Below, in pieces: positions 48,035 through 58,949 of a DNA stretch of 64,000 nucleotides. This DNA comes from Cupriavidus neocaledonicus (GTDB lineage Bacteria > Pseudomonadota > Gammaproteobacteria > Burkholderiales > Burkholderiaceae), in the NCBI RefSeq assembly GCF_000372525.1, contig NZ_AQUR01000080.1, positions 25,515 to 89,514 on the forward strand, read 5' to 3'. The translations under genes and the position numbers were made by a program. The notes under the pieces were generated by a model. The model was not told the origin of the DNA. It was given only the letters and a program-made list of their open reading frames with translations, and ran no database searches. How positions within the stretch are numbered: position 1 is the first letter of the stretch; every line of letters starts with the position of its first letter.

Positions 48035-48967
48035 TCAGTTTGCCGCCGCCGACTGCACCGGCGGGTGCGCCTTCTCGCGCATCAAGGCATGCGTGTCGTC
48101 GATCCATTTCTGGAAGCGGTCCTGCGCGTGCGCCTTCTGCTGGGGCGTGGTCAGGTTGGCGATCGCCACGGTCAGCGCGATGCCGGCGTTGTTGCCGGCT
48201 TCGTGGCTGGCGGCGTGCCGGGCGGGCGGATTCTGCCAGTACTCGCGGAAGCGCCGCAGCAGGTCGATCACCTGCGACTTGGGCGGCTGCGTGGCCTGTA
48301 CGAAGCGCACCATCTTGATCCATTCCTGCTGGCGCGCGACGCGCTCGGCATAGCGCGCCTCGGCATTCTGCACCACCGGGCCGACCTTGGCGCGAATCGC
48401 CTTTTCCTGCTCGGGAGAGAAGCCGCCGTAGACCAGGCGCGCGTACTCCATCACCTTGTCGAAGCGCGCCTCCTCGCGCTCGGCCGGGTCCGCGTTGAGG
48501 AATTTCTTGCGGTACTTGGCGTTGCCCTCGGCAAACTTCTTTTCCATGCGCGCGATCTGGTCGGGCGTCAGCGTCAGCAGGAAGTCGGCCATGTCGGGCA
48601 TGGCCTGCTCGAAGGAGCGGCGCGCCAGTTGCTGCGAGGCGTCCTGGAAGTGGGCGACCATCGCCGGCGTGACCGGCTGGCGCACGTCGGCCTTGGCCTC
48701 CTGCAGCAGGCTGGCGATTTCCGGCAGCTGGGCCTTGCGGTGCCAGGCAAAGAAGCGCGCGATGGCCTCGCGCGTGAGCGGCTCCTGAGCCGAGGTGACG
48801 TCGACATAATTGTCGATCCACCAGTACGCCAGCCGGTCGCCCTGCTGGTAACCGAGCTTCATGGCGCTGCACGCGCACAGGGCCGCGGCGCCCAGAATCA
48901 CCAAAATACGCCGGGCCCAGCAATTGTGAAATTCGGAAACCTCGGGCGGTTGCGCAGAATGCGCCAT
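48035..48967 (-). CDS. DUF6279-type lipoprotein
   Basis: A 310-residue protein with a lipoprotein signal: hydrophobic ILVILGAAALCACSA with a lipobox ending at Cys (LCAC). The mature part is helical and charged, with KLGYQQGDRLAYWWIDNYVD near its start, a pattern of the proteobacterial DUF6279 family. Function is unknown; an outer-membrane location is expected. Start 48967 is the best fit, with a short cytoplasmic N-terminus before the signal; an ATG 6 codons upstream is possible. It is divergent from glmU. Confidence 0.8.
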   Translation of the reverse strand: MAHSAQPPEVSEFHNCWARRILVILGAAALCACSAMKLGYQQGDRLAYWWIDNYVDVTSAQEPLTREAIARFFAWHRKAQLPEIASLLQEAKADVRQPVTPAMVAHFQDASQQLARRSFEQAMPDMADFLLTLTPDQIARMEKKFAEGNAKYRKKFLNADPAEREEARFDKVMEYARLVYGGFSPEQEKAIRAKVGPVVQNAEARYAERVARQQEWIKMVRFVQATQPPKSQVIDLLRRFREYWQNPPARHAASHEAGNNAGIALTVAIANLTTPQQKAHAQDRFQKWIDDTHALMREKAHPPVQSAAAN

Positions 48968-49164
48968 GTTAAAATCGCCGCGCATTGGAACCGGGCTTGC
49001 TCGCTGCCCGCCAGCCGAGTCCTGGCAAGGGTTTGCGGGAAGATGCGCAGGCCTGGCGGCAAGCTTTTGCCAGCCCTGGCGGCGCCCCTTGCCAAACACC
49101 GGGCCCAATATCCGGCCGGCGTTTTCCAGAATATTTTCGGACACACTCACTTAGGGGTCTCCTT

Positions 49165-50529
49165 GTGAATATCGTCATTCTCGCCGCGGGCATGGGCAAG
49201 CGGATGTATTCCGATTTGCCCAAGGTGCTGCACCCGGTCGCGGGGCGCCCCATGCTCGCGCACGTCCTGGATACGGCCCGGGCGCTGTCGCCGTCCCGGC
49301 TGGTGGTCGTGGTTGGCCACGGCGCCGCGCGCGTGCGCGAGGCGGTGGCCGCCGACGATGTCGCCTTCGCCGAGCAGGCCCAGCAACTGGGCACTGGCCA
49401 TGCGGTGATGCAGGCACTTCCCTTGTTGGACGACAACCAGCCCACGTTGGTTCTCTACGGTGACGTCCCGCTCACCAGCGCGGCGACGCTGCAGGCACTG
49501 GTGGCCGAGGCCGGCGCGCAGCGCTTTGGCGTGCTCACCGTGGAAATGCCCGACCCGACCGGCTACGGCCGCATCGTCCGCGACGCGGCGGGCAGCATCG
49601 TCCGCATCGTCGAGCAAAAGGACGCGAGCGAAGCCGAGAAGGCCATCCGCGAAATCAACACCGGCATTATCGTGTGCCCGACCGGCCACCTGCGCAAGTG
49701 GCTGTCGACGCTGCGCAACGACAATGCCCAGGGCGAGTACTACCTGACCGACACCGTCGAGCGCGCCGTCGCCGATGGCGTCGAGACGGTTTCGGCGCAG
49801 CCCGCCGCGGTGTGGGAGACGCTGGGTGTCAACAGCAAGCTGCAGCTGGCCGAGGTCGAGCGCATCCACCAGGGCAACCAGGCCCGGCGCCTGCTCGAAG
49901 CCGGCGTGACCCTGCTGGACCCCGCCCGCATCGACGTGCGCGGCGAGCTCACCTGCGGGCGCGATGTCACCATCGATGTCGGCTGCGTGTTCGAGGGCCG
50001 CGTGCACCTGGAAGACGGCGTGCGCATCGGCGCCCATTGCGTGATCCGCAACAGCAACGTCGGCGCCGGGGCGCAGGTGCATCCGTTCTGCCATATCGAC
50101 GAGGCCAAAATCGGGCCCGCCGGCCGCATCGGGCCGTACGCGCGCCTGCGCCCCGGCACCGAGCTGGGCGAGGACGTGCATATCGGCAACTTCGTCGAGG
50201 TCAAGAATGCACAGGTGGCGGCACACAGCAAGGCCAACCACCTGGCTTATGTGGGCGACGCCACGGTGGGGTCGCGCGTCAATATTGGCGCGGGTACCAT
50301 CACCTGCAACTATGACGGGGTGAACAAGCACCGCACCGTGATCGAGGACGATGTCTTCATCGGCTCCGACACGCAGCTGGTGGCACCGGTGACGGTGCGT
50401 CGCGGCGCCACGCTGGGCGCCGGCACCACGCTCACCAAGGAGGCCCCGGCCGACAAGCTGACGCTGTCGCGGGCCAAGCAGCTGACCATCGACGCCTGGC
50501 AGCGTCCGGTCAAGCAGCCGAAGCAGTAA
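49165..50529 (+). CDS. glmU: bifunctional GlcNAc-1-phosphate uridyltransferase / glucosamine-1-phosphate acetyltransferase
   Basis: A 454-residue enzyme that makes UDP-GlcNAc for peptidoglycan and LPS. The N-terminal pyrophosphorylase starts with [20 protein letters not shown]; the C-terminal left-handed beta helix contains [20 protein letters not shown], the acetyltransferase active region, and the protein ends in a short basic tail. The GTG at 49165 follows AGGGG and gives the conserved NIVILAAG start. It is followed by glmS after 90 bases, so the two likely form one operon for amino-sugar supply. Confidence 0.97.
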   Translation: MNIVILAAGMGKRMYSDLPKVLHPVAGRPMLAHVLDTARALSPSRLVVVVGHGAARVREAVAADDVAFAEQAQQLGTGHAVMQALPLLDDNQPTLVLYGDVPLTSAATLQALVAEAGAQRFGVLTVEMPDPTGYGRIVRDAAGSIVRIVEQKDASEAEKAIREINTGIIVCPTGHLRKWLSTLRNDNAQGEYYLTDTVERAVADGVETVSAQPAAVWETLGVNSKLQLAEVERIHQGNQARRLLEAGVTLLDPARIDVRGELTCGRDVTIDVGCVFEGRVHLEDGVRIGAHCVIRNSNVGAGAQVHPFCHIDEAKIGPAGRIGPYARLRPGTELGEDVHIGNFVEVKNAQVAAHSKANHLAYVGDATVGSRVNIGAGTITCNYDGVNKHRTVIEDDVFIGSDTQLVAPVTVRRGATLGAGTTLTKEAPADKLTLSRAKQLTIDAWQRPVKQPKQ

Positions 50530-50619
50530 GCACCAGGGGCCGCCCGCACCGGGCGGCGCCACAGGATTGATACCGGCGCCAGTGGCCTCGCGGCAGGCGC
50601 CAGCAAACGGGGGTACAGC

Positions 50620-52458
<1,839 letters not shown>

Positions 52459-52531
52459 GAACGAGCCGACGCTGGCAAGGGCTGGCCGCGGACGCTGTGC
52501 CGCGCCGGACATGGCCATGCCGGAACAACAG

Positions 52532-52557
52532 GAAAGCGCCTTTCAGGCGCTTTTCTT
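52532..52557 (+). terminator. Rho-independent terminator of glmS
   Basis: AAAGCGCC-TTTCA-GGCGCTTT followed by TCTTTTG: an 8-base stem with a T-rich tail, about 75 bases after the glmS stop. Confidence 0.8.
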
Positions 52558-52667
52558 TTGCCTGTCCGCTCCCGCCGGGGCCCGGCCGCGCCGTCGGCAA
52601 AAATCGTTTGACCCTGACGTAGCGGCAGGGTCGAGTATCCGTGCTTTCTCCACAACCGGAAGCCGAC

Positions 52668-53534
52668 ATGCTCGACCATGCCGATCCCGGCGGCACGCCG
52701 CCCAGCCGGTCCGCGCTGACCATGGCCCTGGCCCGCGCGGCACACCAGCTGCTCGATACCCCCACCTTGCTGGACGACCCGTTCGTCTTCGACGTGCTTG
52801 GCCGTGGCCTGGCCCGCCAGACCATTGCCGACCCCTTTCCGTACAACGCGCCCATGCTGCGCACGCTGCGTGCGGCGGTCGTCGCGCGCAGCCGCTTTGC
52901 GGAGGATCGCCTGAGGGCTGGCCTGAGCGCGGGCGTGCGCCAGGTGGTCATCCTGGGCGCGGGGCTGGACACCTTGTCGCTGCGGATTCCGAATGACGCG
53001 CAATGCGTGGAAATCGACCGCGCCGAAGCCCAGCGCTGGAAGCTGGAGCGGCTGCGCGAAAGCGGCATCGCGCTGCCGTCGCATGTCGCGTACATCGCGG
53101 CCGACCTGGCCGCTACCCACCTGCCCGAGCTGCTGGCATGCCACGGCATCCGCCCCGGCGCAGCGACCTTCTTCAGCTGCCTGGGGGTGTTGCCTTATCT
53201 GGACGCAGCCGTGGCCATGCGCGTCATCGAAGCGGTCGCGACGCATGCGCCGGGCAGTGAAATCGTGTTCGATGCGCGCGTACCGCGCGCTTCGCTGCCG
53301 CCCGTCGAACGGTGGATGGACGAGATCGCCGCGCAGTCGTTCGCCGCTTCGGGAGAACCATGGCTGAGCGATTTCGATCCCGACACGCTGCAAACGACGC
53401 TGTGTGAGCGCGGGTTTGGCGAAGTGGAATGCCTGTCCGCCGACGCGCTCAATGCCCGCTACTTTGCGCGCCGGCGGGACGGCCTGCAGACCGTGGGCGG
53501 CGGCTTGCGCCTGTACCGCGCTACGGTAGGATGA
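52668..53534 (+). CDS. class I SAM-dependent methyltransferase (LCM/PPM1-like)
   Basis: A 288-residue protein of the leucine-carboxyl-methyltransferase-like family. The pattern RSRFAEDRL then VVILGAGLDTLSLR (SAM motif I with GAGLD) and VEIDRAEAQRWK is typical; FFSCLGVLPYL is the family's motif near the acceptor site. Bacterial members methylate carboxylates or small metabolites of unknown identity. Start 52668 is provisional; a GTG at 52641 is also in frame. It lies directly ahead of the frameshifted MerR gene, possibly its former partner. Confidence 0.82.
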   Translation: MLDHADPGGTPPSRSALTMALARAAHQLLDTPTLLDDPFVFDVLGRGLARQTIADPFPYNAPMLRTLRAAVVARSRFAEDRLRAGLSAGVRQVVILGAGLDTLSLRIPNDAQCVEIDRAEAQRWKLERLRESGIALPSHVAYIAADLAATHLPELLACHGIRPGAATFFSCLGVLPYLDAAVAMRVIEAVATHAPGSEIVFDARVPRASLPPVERWMDEIAAQSFAASGEPWLSDFDPDTLQTTLCERGFGEVECLSADALNARYFARRRDGLQTVGGGLRLYRATVG

Positions 53535-53571
53535 CGCCCCGCATCGATTGATCTCTTCAGGACAGACCGTT

Positions 53572-54598
53572 GTGCGGCTAAAAGTTGGCGAACTGGCAAA
53601 GCGTGCGGGGCTCACCGTACGCACCTTGCACCACTACGACAAGCTCGGCCTGCTCAGGCCATCGGTTCGCTCGGAATCGGGATACCGGCTTTACAGCCAG
53701 CAGGATTTCCATCGCCTGCAGCAGATCCTGTCGCTCAGGCAGCTCGATATCCCGCTCGAAGAAATCCGACAGGTCCTGGATGCGGGAACATTGACCACGG
53801 CTTCCCTGCTTGCCGCGCAACTGGCCCGGGTCGATGCGGAGATCAGCCGGCAAGTGCAGCTGCGCGAAGCGCTGTTGCGCCTCCAGAATGCGCTGGCCGA
53901 GGAGGGCGAGCCGTCCGAAGCCGCATGCCTGCGCACGCTCGAAGCCATGTCGGTCTATCGGCGGTACCTGGGCGACGAGGCGCGGGCGCTGCCGTTGCTG
54001 GGCAGCGGCGGCAAGCTGGCCGCAAGCTGGCAGGTTCGTATCGATACCATGCGCGCGCTGTTCGAGCAGAACCAGCCCGCGCATGGCGCCAGGGCCCCGC
54101 GCCGCGGCGCGACACTGGTTCGCGCAGGTGGAAAAGGACACGCGCTCGCGCGCCGCGATGTTCGTACGCCTGGACCACCTGTTTGTGGAACAAGGCAGCG
54201 CATTGCCCCACACCGGCATCACGCCGGCGCTGGGCGAGTACATCCTGCAGGCGTTTGCCGAACACCGGCTGTCGATCTACCGGAAGTACCTCACACCCCC
54301 GGACTATCGGCACCTGCGTCGCCGCTACGCGCAGGTCATGCGCCGCTGGCCCGCGCTGCTCGGCGAACTCGAGTCGCATCTCGCCGCCGGCGATGCGCCC
54401 GGGCACAGTGCGGTACAAGGCCTGGCGCAAGCCTGGCTGTCGATGCGAAGGGAACTGGCGCGGAGCGATGCCGCGATGGCGGCAATGCGGCAGGCGCAAG
54501 ACAACGAAGCCGAACTGCGTGTCGGTACCTGGCTCCATCCGCGTTTGCTCGCGTACCTGAAGCAGGCTGTCGCGGCAGCCCTGGTGCGAGGGGAATGA
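53572..54598 (+). pseudogene. MerR-family regulator interrupted by a frameshift
   Basis: The N-terminal part is a clear MerR winged helix (KVGELAKRAGLTVRTLHHYD, then GLLRPSVRSESGYRLYSQQD) followed by the dimer coiled coil. The reading frame is lost at about 54085-54105; a matching continuation in the next frame (RHWFAQVEKDTRSRAAMFVR on to LVRGE at 54598) completes a MerR protein of about 340 residues. One base too many, or two lost, explains it. The GTG at 53572 with AGGA upstream is the likely start. A sequencing error in the GC-rich run at the break cannot be excluded. Confidence 0.8.
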
Positions 54599-54645
54599 TC
54601 GGCATCCGCAGTGCCGTTTCCGCTGATTACCTGCCCGCGCCGTCG

Positions 54646-54879
54646 CTACGCCACCGACAGCAGGAACACCCTTGCCATTTCCCGGTCCAGCCGCCGGTCC
54701 GACAGCGCGTAGATGCTTTCGCGGTTGATCAGCGCATACAGCAGCGTGCCGGCCAGCGCCTGGTGGGCGAAGCGGGTGCGCAACTCCAGCTCGGGGGACG
54801 GGGCCGCCGGATGCAGCCGCGCCAGACCCGACGCCAGGTCGACGATGTACTGGCGGTTGAGCTGGCGGATCACGAGCAT
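54646..54879 (-). pseudogene. C-terminal remnant of a TetR-like regulator
   Basis: About 77 residues (IRQLNRQYIVDLASGLARLH to RLDREMARVFLLSVA) resemble the ligand-binding end of TetR-family regulators. The helix-turn-helix part is missing: the sequence upstream switches to a fragment of an acyl-CoA dehydrogenase on the other strand. It looks like a decayed gene end. The family call rests on pattern only. Confidence 0.5.
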
Positions 54880-54888
54880 GCGATCGTC

Positions 54889-55110
54889 GCCAACAAGCCA
54901 TTCGTGCTGGTGCTGCGCGATTTCGGCAGCGACGCGCAACGCGCCACGCGCATCCCGGGCATGCTGGACGAGACCGTCAAGCTGAGCTTCGGCCTGACCG
55001 CGCCGGAACACGGTTCCGACGCCACCCACATGGCCACGTGCGCGCGGACGAGCACCCGTGGACCTTCATCGTGCCCACCGACCTATTCGCTCGGCCCGGC
55101 GATGCTGCCG
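54889..55110 (+). pseudogene. acyl-CoA dehydrogenase gene remnant
   Basis: In one frame, FGSDAQRATRIPGMLDETVK then LSFGLTAPEHGSDATHMAT is the flavin/substrate-loop region of acyl-CoA dehydrogenases (normally GLTEPDHGSDATHM). In another frame, WTFIVPTD follows, recalling the FIVPTDTPG motif that normally lies about 40 residues further on. So a central piece survives with an internal deletion and frame loss; both ends are gone. The rest of 54599-55169 holds no gene. Confidence 0.6.
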
Positions 55111-55169
55111 GCCAGCCCGCGGTGGCTGGGCTGAACCCATGGCATCGCGCCGGACCGCTCCGGCCCAAA

Positions 55170-56099
55170 CTAGGCGCCGGTCTGCGCCACCGCTTCATGC
55201 ACCAGTGCTGCGAACACGCGCATGGCCGGCGACGGCGTGCGCCCGGCCAGCGTGACGATGCCGTACTGCGCCTTCAGCGCGGTGGGCGGGTGCATCGGCA
55301 GGGGCGCGGCCAGGCGCTGTGCGCACGCCTCGGCCATCATGGCCACCGGCACCAGCGCCACGGCATCGACCGCCAGCAGCAGCGCGCGCAGCGCATGCAT
55401 GTCGTTGCAGGTGACGGTCATCAGCCCGGGCTCGTCCTCGGGCAGCGGGCCACTGCCGCCGCTGGCCTCGTGCAGGGCCTGGCGGAAGAAGCGCACGATA
55501 TGCGGCGGCAGCCGGGTCCCGGCCACCGGGTAGGCGCGCAGGTCGGCCAGGGTGACCTTGCGCTGCCGTGTCAGCGGATGGCCGCTGCGCACGAAGAATG
55601 CCGTTTCCAGTGCCGGCAGCCGGTCGATCTGCAGGTGTGCCAGTTCCGCCAGGCTGCGGCTTTCGCCGACAAAGATGTCGAGCTGCTCGGCTTCGAGCGA
55701 ACGCCGCATCGCGGACGTATCGGCGGTCTCGAGGTCGATGCGCAGCCGCGGGTAGCGGCGCACCAGCGCCTCGAGCACCGGGTCCAGCAGGAACGACGCC
55801 GCAAACGGCCCGAAGCCGGCGCGGATCGTGCCGACCTCCACGTCTTCGAGCAATTGCAGGTCGCGCCGCAGTTCGCGCTGCTCGCGCAGCATGCGGCGCG
55901 CGCGCGTCAGCGCCAGCATGCCGGCGGCGGTGGGGCGCACCTTGCCGTAGCCGCGGTCGATCAGCGTGCCCAGTTCGGATTCCAGCGCCTGGATGCTGCG
56001 CGTCAGTGCCGGCTGTGACAGGTGCAGCGCGGCCGCGGCACGCGCGAAGCTGCCTTGCTCGACCAGCGTGACGAAGTGATGCAGTTGCCTCAGGCCCAT
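55170..56099 (-). CDS. LysR-family transcriptional regulator
   Basis: A 309-residue LysR protein. The helix-turn-helix is within residues 4-62 (LHHFVTLVEQGSFARAAAAL, then HLSQPALTRSIQALESELG). The effector-binding domain follows. It is divergent from a Bug-family binding protein gene with 103 bases between starts. LysR/Bug pairs are common in Burkholderiales; the regulator probably senses the solute or its breakdown product. The ligand is unknown. Confidence 0.92.
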   Translation of the reverse strand: MGLRQLHHFVTLVEQGSFARAAAALHLSQPALTRSIQALESELGTLIDRGYGKVRPTAAGMLALTRARRMLREQRELRRDLQLLEDVEVGTIRAGFGPFAASFLLDPVLEALVRRYPRLRIDLETADTSAMRRSLEAEQLDIFVGESRSLAELAHLQIDRLPALETAFFVRSGHPLTRQRKVTLADLRAYPVAGTRLPPHIVRFFRQALHEASGGSGPLPEDEPGLMTVTCNDMHALRALLLAVDAVALVPVAMMAEACAQRLAAPLPMHPPTALKAQYGIVTLAGRTPSPAMRVFAALVHEAVAQTGA

Positions 56100-56202
56100 G
56101 AATTAATCATTTGCGCATCAAAAACTGAAAAATATTGCATTGGACGTAAGTTCTCAAGCCCACTAAGGTTGTCCTCCAAAACAAAACCGATCTGGAGACA
56201 AC

Positions 56203-57195
56203 ATGAACCGACGCGCATGGCTGACGCTGGCCACTGGCGGCCTGGTCGCCGGGCTTTCGCTCGGCGCGGCCCTGCCGGCCGCGGCCCAGGCCTATCCCGC
56301 CAAGCCGATCCGCATCGTCGTGCCCTATGTGGCCGGCGGCGGCACCGACACCATCGCCCGCGCCATGGGCGAAAAGCTGAGCAAGCGGCTGGGCCAGCCG
56401 GTGGTGGTCGACAACAAGGCCGGCGCCTCCGGCATCATCGGCACCGATGCCGTGGCCAAGGCGGCGCCGGATGGCTACACGCTGCTGATGACGCTGACGC
56501 AATCGGTGCTGACCAACCAGTTCCTGTTCCAGAAGCTGCCTTACGACCCGCGCAAGGACCTGAGCATGATCAGCGTGCTGGCCGACGCGCAGCTGGTGCT
56601 GGTGACCCACCCGTCTGTGCCGGCGCGCACGGTGCGCGAACTGGGCGATTACGCGCGCGGCCGGCCAGGCAAGCTCAGCTATGCCTCGTGGGGCGTGGGG
56701 TCGCTGTCGCACCTGAGCGGCGCCTACTACAGCAAGCTGGTCCACGGCCAGGCCACGCACGTGCCCTACAAGGGCGAGGCGCCGATGCTGCAGGACCTGC
56801 TCGGCGGGCAGGTGCAGTTTGGCTTTGCCAGCATCCTCACCGCCAGGCCCTATATCCAGAGCGGCAAGCTCAAGGCGCTGGCGGTGACCGGCACGCAGCG
56901 CAGCAGCGCGTTGCCCGACATGCCCACCTTTGCCGAGGCCGGCATGCAGGACAGCGCCTTCAAGACCGTCGGCTGGATCGGGCTCGTGGCGCCGGTGGGC
57001 GTGCCCGCACCGATCCTGGCCCGGCTGGAGAACGAGGTGCGCGCCATCCTGCAGACCACCGAGATGCAGGAGCGCATGGTCGCGCTGGGGCTGCGCACGG
57101 TGGGCAGTTCGCCGGCCGAGGCGCAGGCGCTCTACGCGCGCGACTGGCCGGTGCTGAAGACGCTGGTGGCGGACTCGGGCGCGAAGCTGGACTGA
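56203..57195 (+). CDS. Bug-family tripartite tricarboxylate transporter substrate-binding protein
   Basis: A 330-residue periplasmic protein. The signal peptide is about residues 1-30 (MNRRAWLTLATGGLVAGLSL, cleavage after AAAQA). YPAKPIRIVVPYVAGGGTDT starts the mature protein with the Bug beta-strand and ligand loop; VVVDNKAGASGIIGTDAVAK is the second signature. Bug proteins bind carboxylates or aromatic acids. No TctA/TctB membrane components are adjacent, as with most of the many orphan Bug genes in this lineage. A strong terminator follows. Confidence 0.93.
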   Translation: MNRRAWLTLATGGLVAGLSLGAALPAAAQAYPAKPIRIVVPYVAGGGTDTIARAMGEKLSKRLGQPVVVDNKAGASGIIGTDAVAKAAPDGYTLLMTLTQSVLTNQFLFQKLPYDPRKDLSMISVLADAQLVLVTHPSVPARTVRELGDYARGRPGKLSYASWGVGSLSHLSGAYYSKLVHGQATHVPYKGEAPMLQDLLGGQVQFGFASILTARPYIQSGKLKALAVTGTQRSSALPDMPTFAEAGMQDSAFKTVGWIGLVAPVGVPAPILARLENEVRAILQTTEMQERMVALGLRTVGSSPAEAQALYARDWPVLKTLVADSGAKLD

Positions 57196-57219
57196 ACTGC
57201 AACGATGGCAACGCCCACG

Positions 57220-57257
57220 GCGGGCGCCGCGGCCAATACCGCGGCGCCCGCTTTTTT
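57220..57257 (+). terminator. strong Rho-independent terminator
   Basis: A 13-base perfect stem, GCGGGCGCCGCGG / CCGCGGCGCCCGC, loop CCAATA, then six T residues. It ends the Bug gene transcript. The stretch 57258-57502 up to bfr has no gene. Confidence 0.93.
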
Positions 57258-57502
57258 ATTTTCATGATGCCGTGCAGGGCGCTTATGAAAACCGAATAAA
57301 AACCATTGGCATTCGCATCCGCAAGCACGCCGGAAAATAAGAGACCCCGTGCGGCAAGAACGCCGCGGCGCGGGCCCGCATTGCTTGATGTCCGCATATG
57401 CGGGACTACCATGAAGTCACGGCGGCTGATTCGCCGTGGCGTTGCTGTGGTCGTGCCATCGCGACATTGCATGTCCCTGTCGCAGGGGCATTGGGGGCTG
57501 CC

Positions 57503-57982
57503 ATGAAGACTGACAAGAAGGTAATCCAGTTGCTGAACACACAGCTGCGGCATGAGCTGACCGCCATCAACCAGTATTTCCTGCATGCCCGCATGTACCG
57601 GCACTGGGGGCTGCGCGCGCTGGGCAAGCATGAGTATGACGAATCGATCGAGGAAATGAAGCACGCCGACAAGCTGGTCGAGCGCATCCTGCTGCTCGAC
57701 GGCTTGCCCAACCTGCAGGACCTCGACAAGCTGCTGGTGGGCGAGAACACCGAGGAGATGCTCGGCTGCGACCTGAAGCTGGAGCTGGTGTCGCAGGCCA
57801 GCTGCAAGGACGCGATCAAGTATTTCGAATCGGTCGGCGATTATGTCTCGCGCCAGCTGGTGGTCGATATCCTCGAAGACACCGAGGAACACATCGACTG
57901 GCTCGAGGCGCAGCTGGAGCTGGTGCGCAAGGTCGGCTTGCAGAACTACATCCAGTCCGCCATGGGCGAGATCGAGGGCTGA
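57503..57982 (+). CDS. bfr: bacterioferritin
   Basis: A 159-residue four-helix bundle protein that oxidises and stores iron. The heme-binding Met52 (EEMKHADKLVERIL) is present, as are the ferroxidase-centre glutamates in LRHELTAINQYFLHARMYRH, DESIEEMKHADK and DTEEHIDWLE. Length equals the usual 158. Start ATG 57503 gives the standard MKTDKKVIQLLN. It stands alone; no Bfd ferredoxin gene is adjacent. A convincing Fur site was not found upstream. Confidence 0.97.
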   Translation: MKTDKKVIQLLNTQLRHELTAINQYFLHARMYRHWGLRALGKHEYDESIEEMKHADKLVERILLLDGLPNLQDLDKLLVGENTEEMLGCDLKLELVSQASCKDAIKYFESVGDYVSRQLVVDILEDTEEHIDWLEAQLELVRKVGLQNYIQSAMGEIEG

Positions 57983-58010
57983 ACCGTCGCGGCGCGCGCC
58001 GAGCGGTCTC

Positions 58011-58039
58011 CTGCAAAGATTTTCATTTCCCGCTACACT
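58011..58039 (+). promoter_or_regulatory. tRNA-Cys promoter candidate
   Basis: A -10-like TACACT (58034-58039) lies 17 bases after CTGCAA (58011-58016), the same weak -35 hexamer and spacing seen at the metK promoter. It would start transcription about 35 bases ahead of the tRNA. Confidence 0.4.
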
Positions 58040-58080
58040 GCGGCCCGCAGCACGTCGCGCCGCTCCGGCGCGATGTCAGC

Positions 58081-58155
58081 GGCGGGGTGGCAGAGTGGTT
58101 ATGCAACGGCCTGCAAAGCCGTGTACGACGGTTCGATTCCGGATCCCCGCCTCCA
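58081..58155 (+). tRNA. tRNA-Cys (anticodon GCA)
   Basis: The acceptor arms GGCGGGG (58081-58087) and CCCCGCC (58145-58151) pair fully. The anticodon arm is ACGGC-CTGCAAA-GCCGT with anticodon GCA, the T arm contains GGTTCGATTCC, the discriminator is U as in all tRNA-Cys, and CCA is encoded. The 314 bases after it (58156-58469) hold no gene or clear signal. Confidence 0.97.
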
Positions 58156-58469
58156 GATTCCCGGCCGGGCGCGTTGCGCCCGGCGCCCCTGCGCATGCGC
58201 GCGATCGTTCCGCTTTTCTTTTTTCACACGCCTGTCATCGGCCTGGGCCATGACTGCGGCGGGCTGTGCCGCGCGCGCCCTGACCGGTATGCGCCGACGG
58301 TTCCGGACACCCGTTTATCCCCAATGGATCAACGGCAGCGAATCGGGTAATGTTGCCCGACAGGCCCCCGGGCCTGCGTGCAACCCGTGCCGCCAGTCGG
58401 CGGCACCGCCATGTACGGGCTTCCATGGCGATTCCCTTCGCGAGGCAGTGTGAAAAACAGAGGCTCCAG

Positions 58470-58913
58470 ATGATGAAAGACCTGCGCATCCGCGCGGCCG
58501 TGCCGAGCGACGCTCCCGCCGTGGGAGAAGTGCTGGAACGGTGCGGGCTGCCGCTGGACGGCGTGCCGCGGCTGCTCGAGCATTTCCACGTTGCCATCCT
58601 TGGCGCGCAGATCATCGGCTGCGCCGCCGGCGAACGTTGCGGCGATACCGTGGTGATCCGATCCGTGGCCGTGCTGCCCGAACATCGCGACCAGGGCGTG
58701 GCCACCCACGTGGTACGCGCCGCGCTGATGCGCGCCCGCGCCAACGGCGCGCGGCGCGCGGTGCTGCTCGCCTCCAGCTGTCCCAGCTATTTCGCGCGCT
58801 ACGGCTTTACGCTGGTGCCGGCTGCGAAGCTGCCGCCCGAGGTCATGTCGTCGAGCGAATTCCACCGCGCCGCGGAAACGCCGCCGCTGTGCATGTGGTG
58901 CGAGCTGAGCTGA
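58470..58913 (+). CDS. ArsN2-like GNAT acetyltransferase
   Basis: A 147-residue GNAT protein. The opening IRAAVPSDAPAVGEVLERCG and the motif RSVAVLPEHRDQGVATHVVR match the short ArsN2-type group, as does the C-terminal FARYGFTLVPAAKLPPEV followed by EFHRA. ArsN2 is found in arsenic operons, but here no ars genes are near, so the arsenic link is uncertain and the substrate unknown. Two ATGs in a row (58470, 58473) leave the start ambiguous by one codon. Confidence 0.78.
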   Translation: MMKDLRIRAAVPSDAPAVGEVLERCGLPLDGVPRLLEHFHVAILGAQIIGCAAGERCGDTVVIRSVAVLPEHRDQGVATHVVRAALMRARANGARRAVLLASSCPSYFARYGFTLVPAAKLPPEVMSSSEFHRAAETPPLCMWCELS

Positions 58914-58949
58914 TCCCCTGCAAGCCGATGGCGAGCCGCTGCGCTGGGC

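Noticed and set aside
50530..50619. A glmS ribozyme ahead of glmS
   Set aside because: The gap is only 90 bases, holds a simple GC hairpin, and the ribozyme is known from Gram-positive bacteria.
57290..57340. A Fur box upstream of bacterioferritin
   Set aside because: An AT-rich AATAAAAACCATTGGCATTC has some likeness, but too few matches to the GATAAT repeats to support a site.
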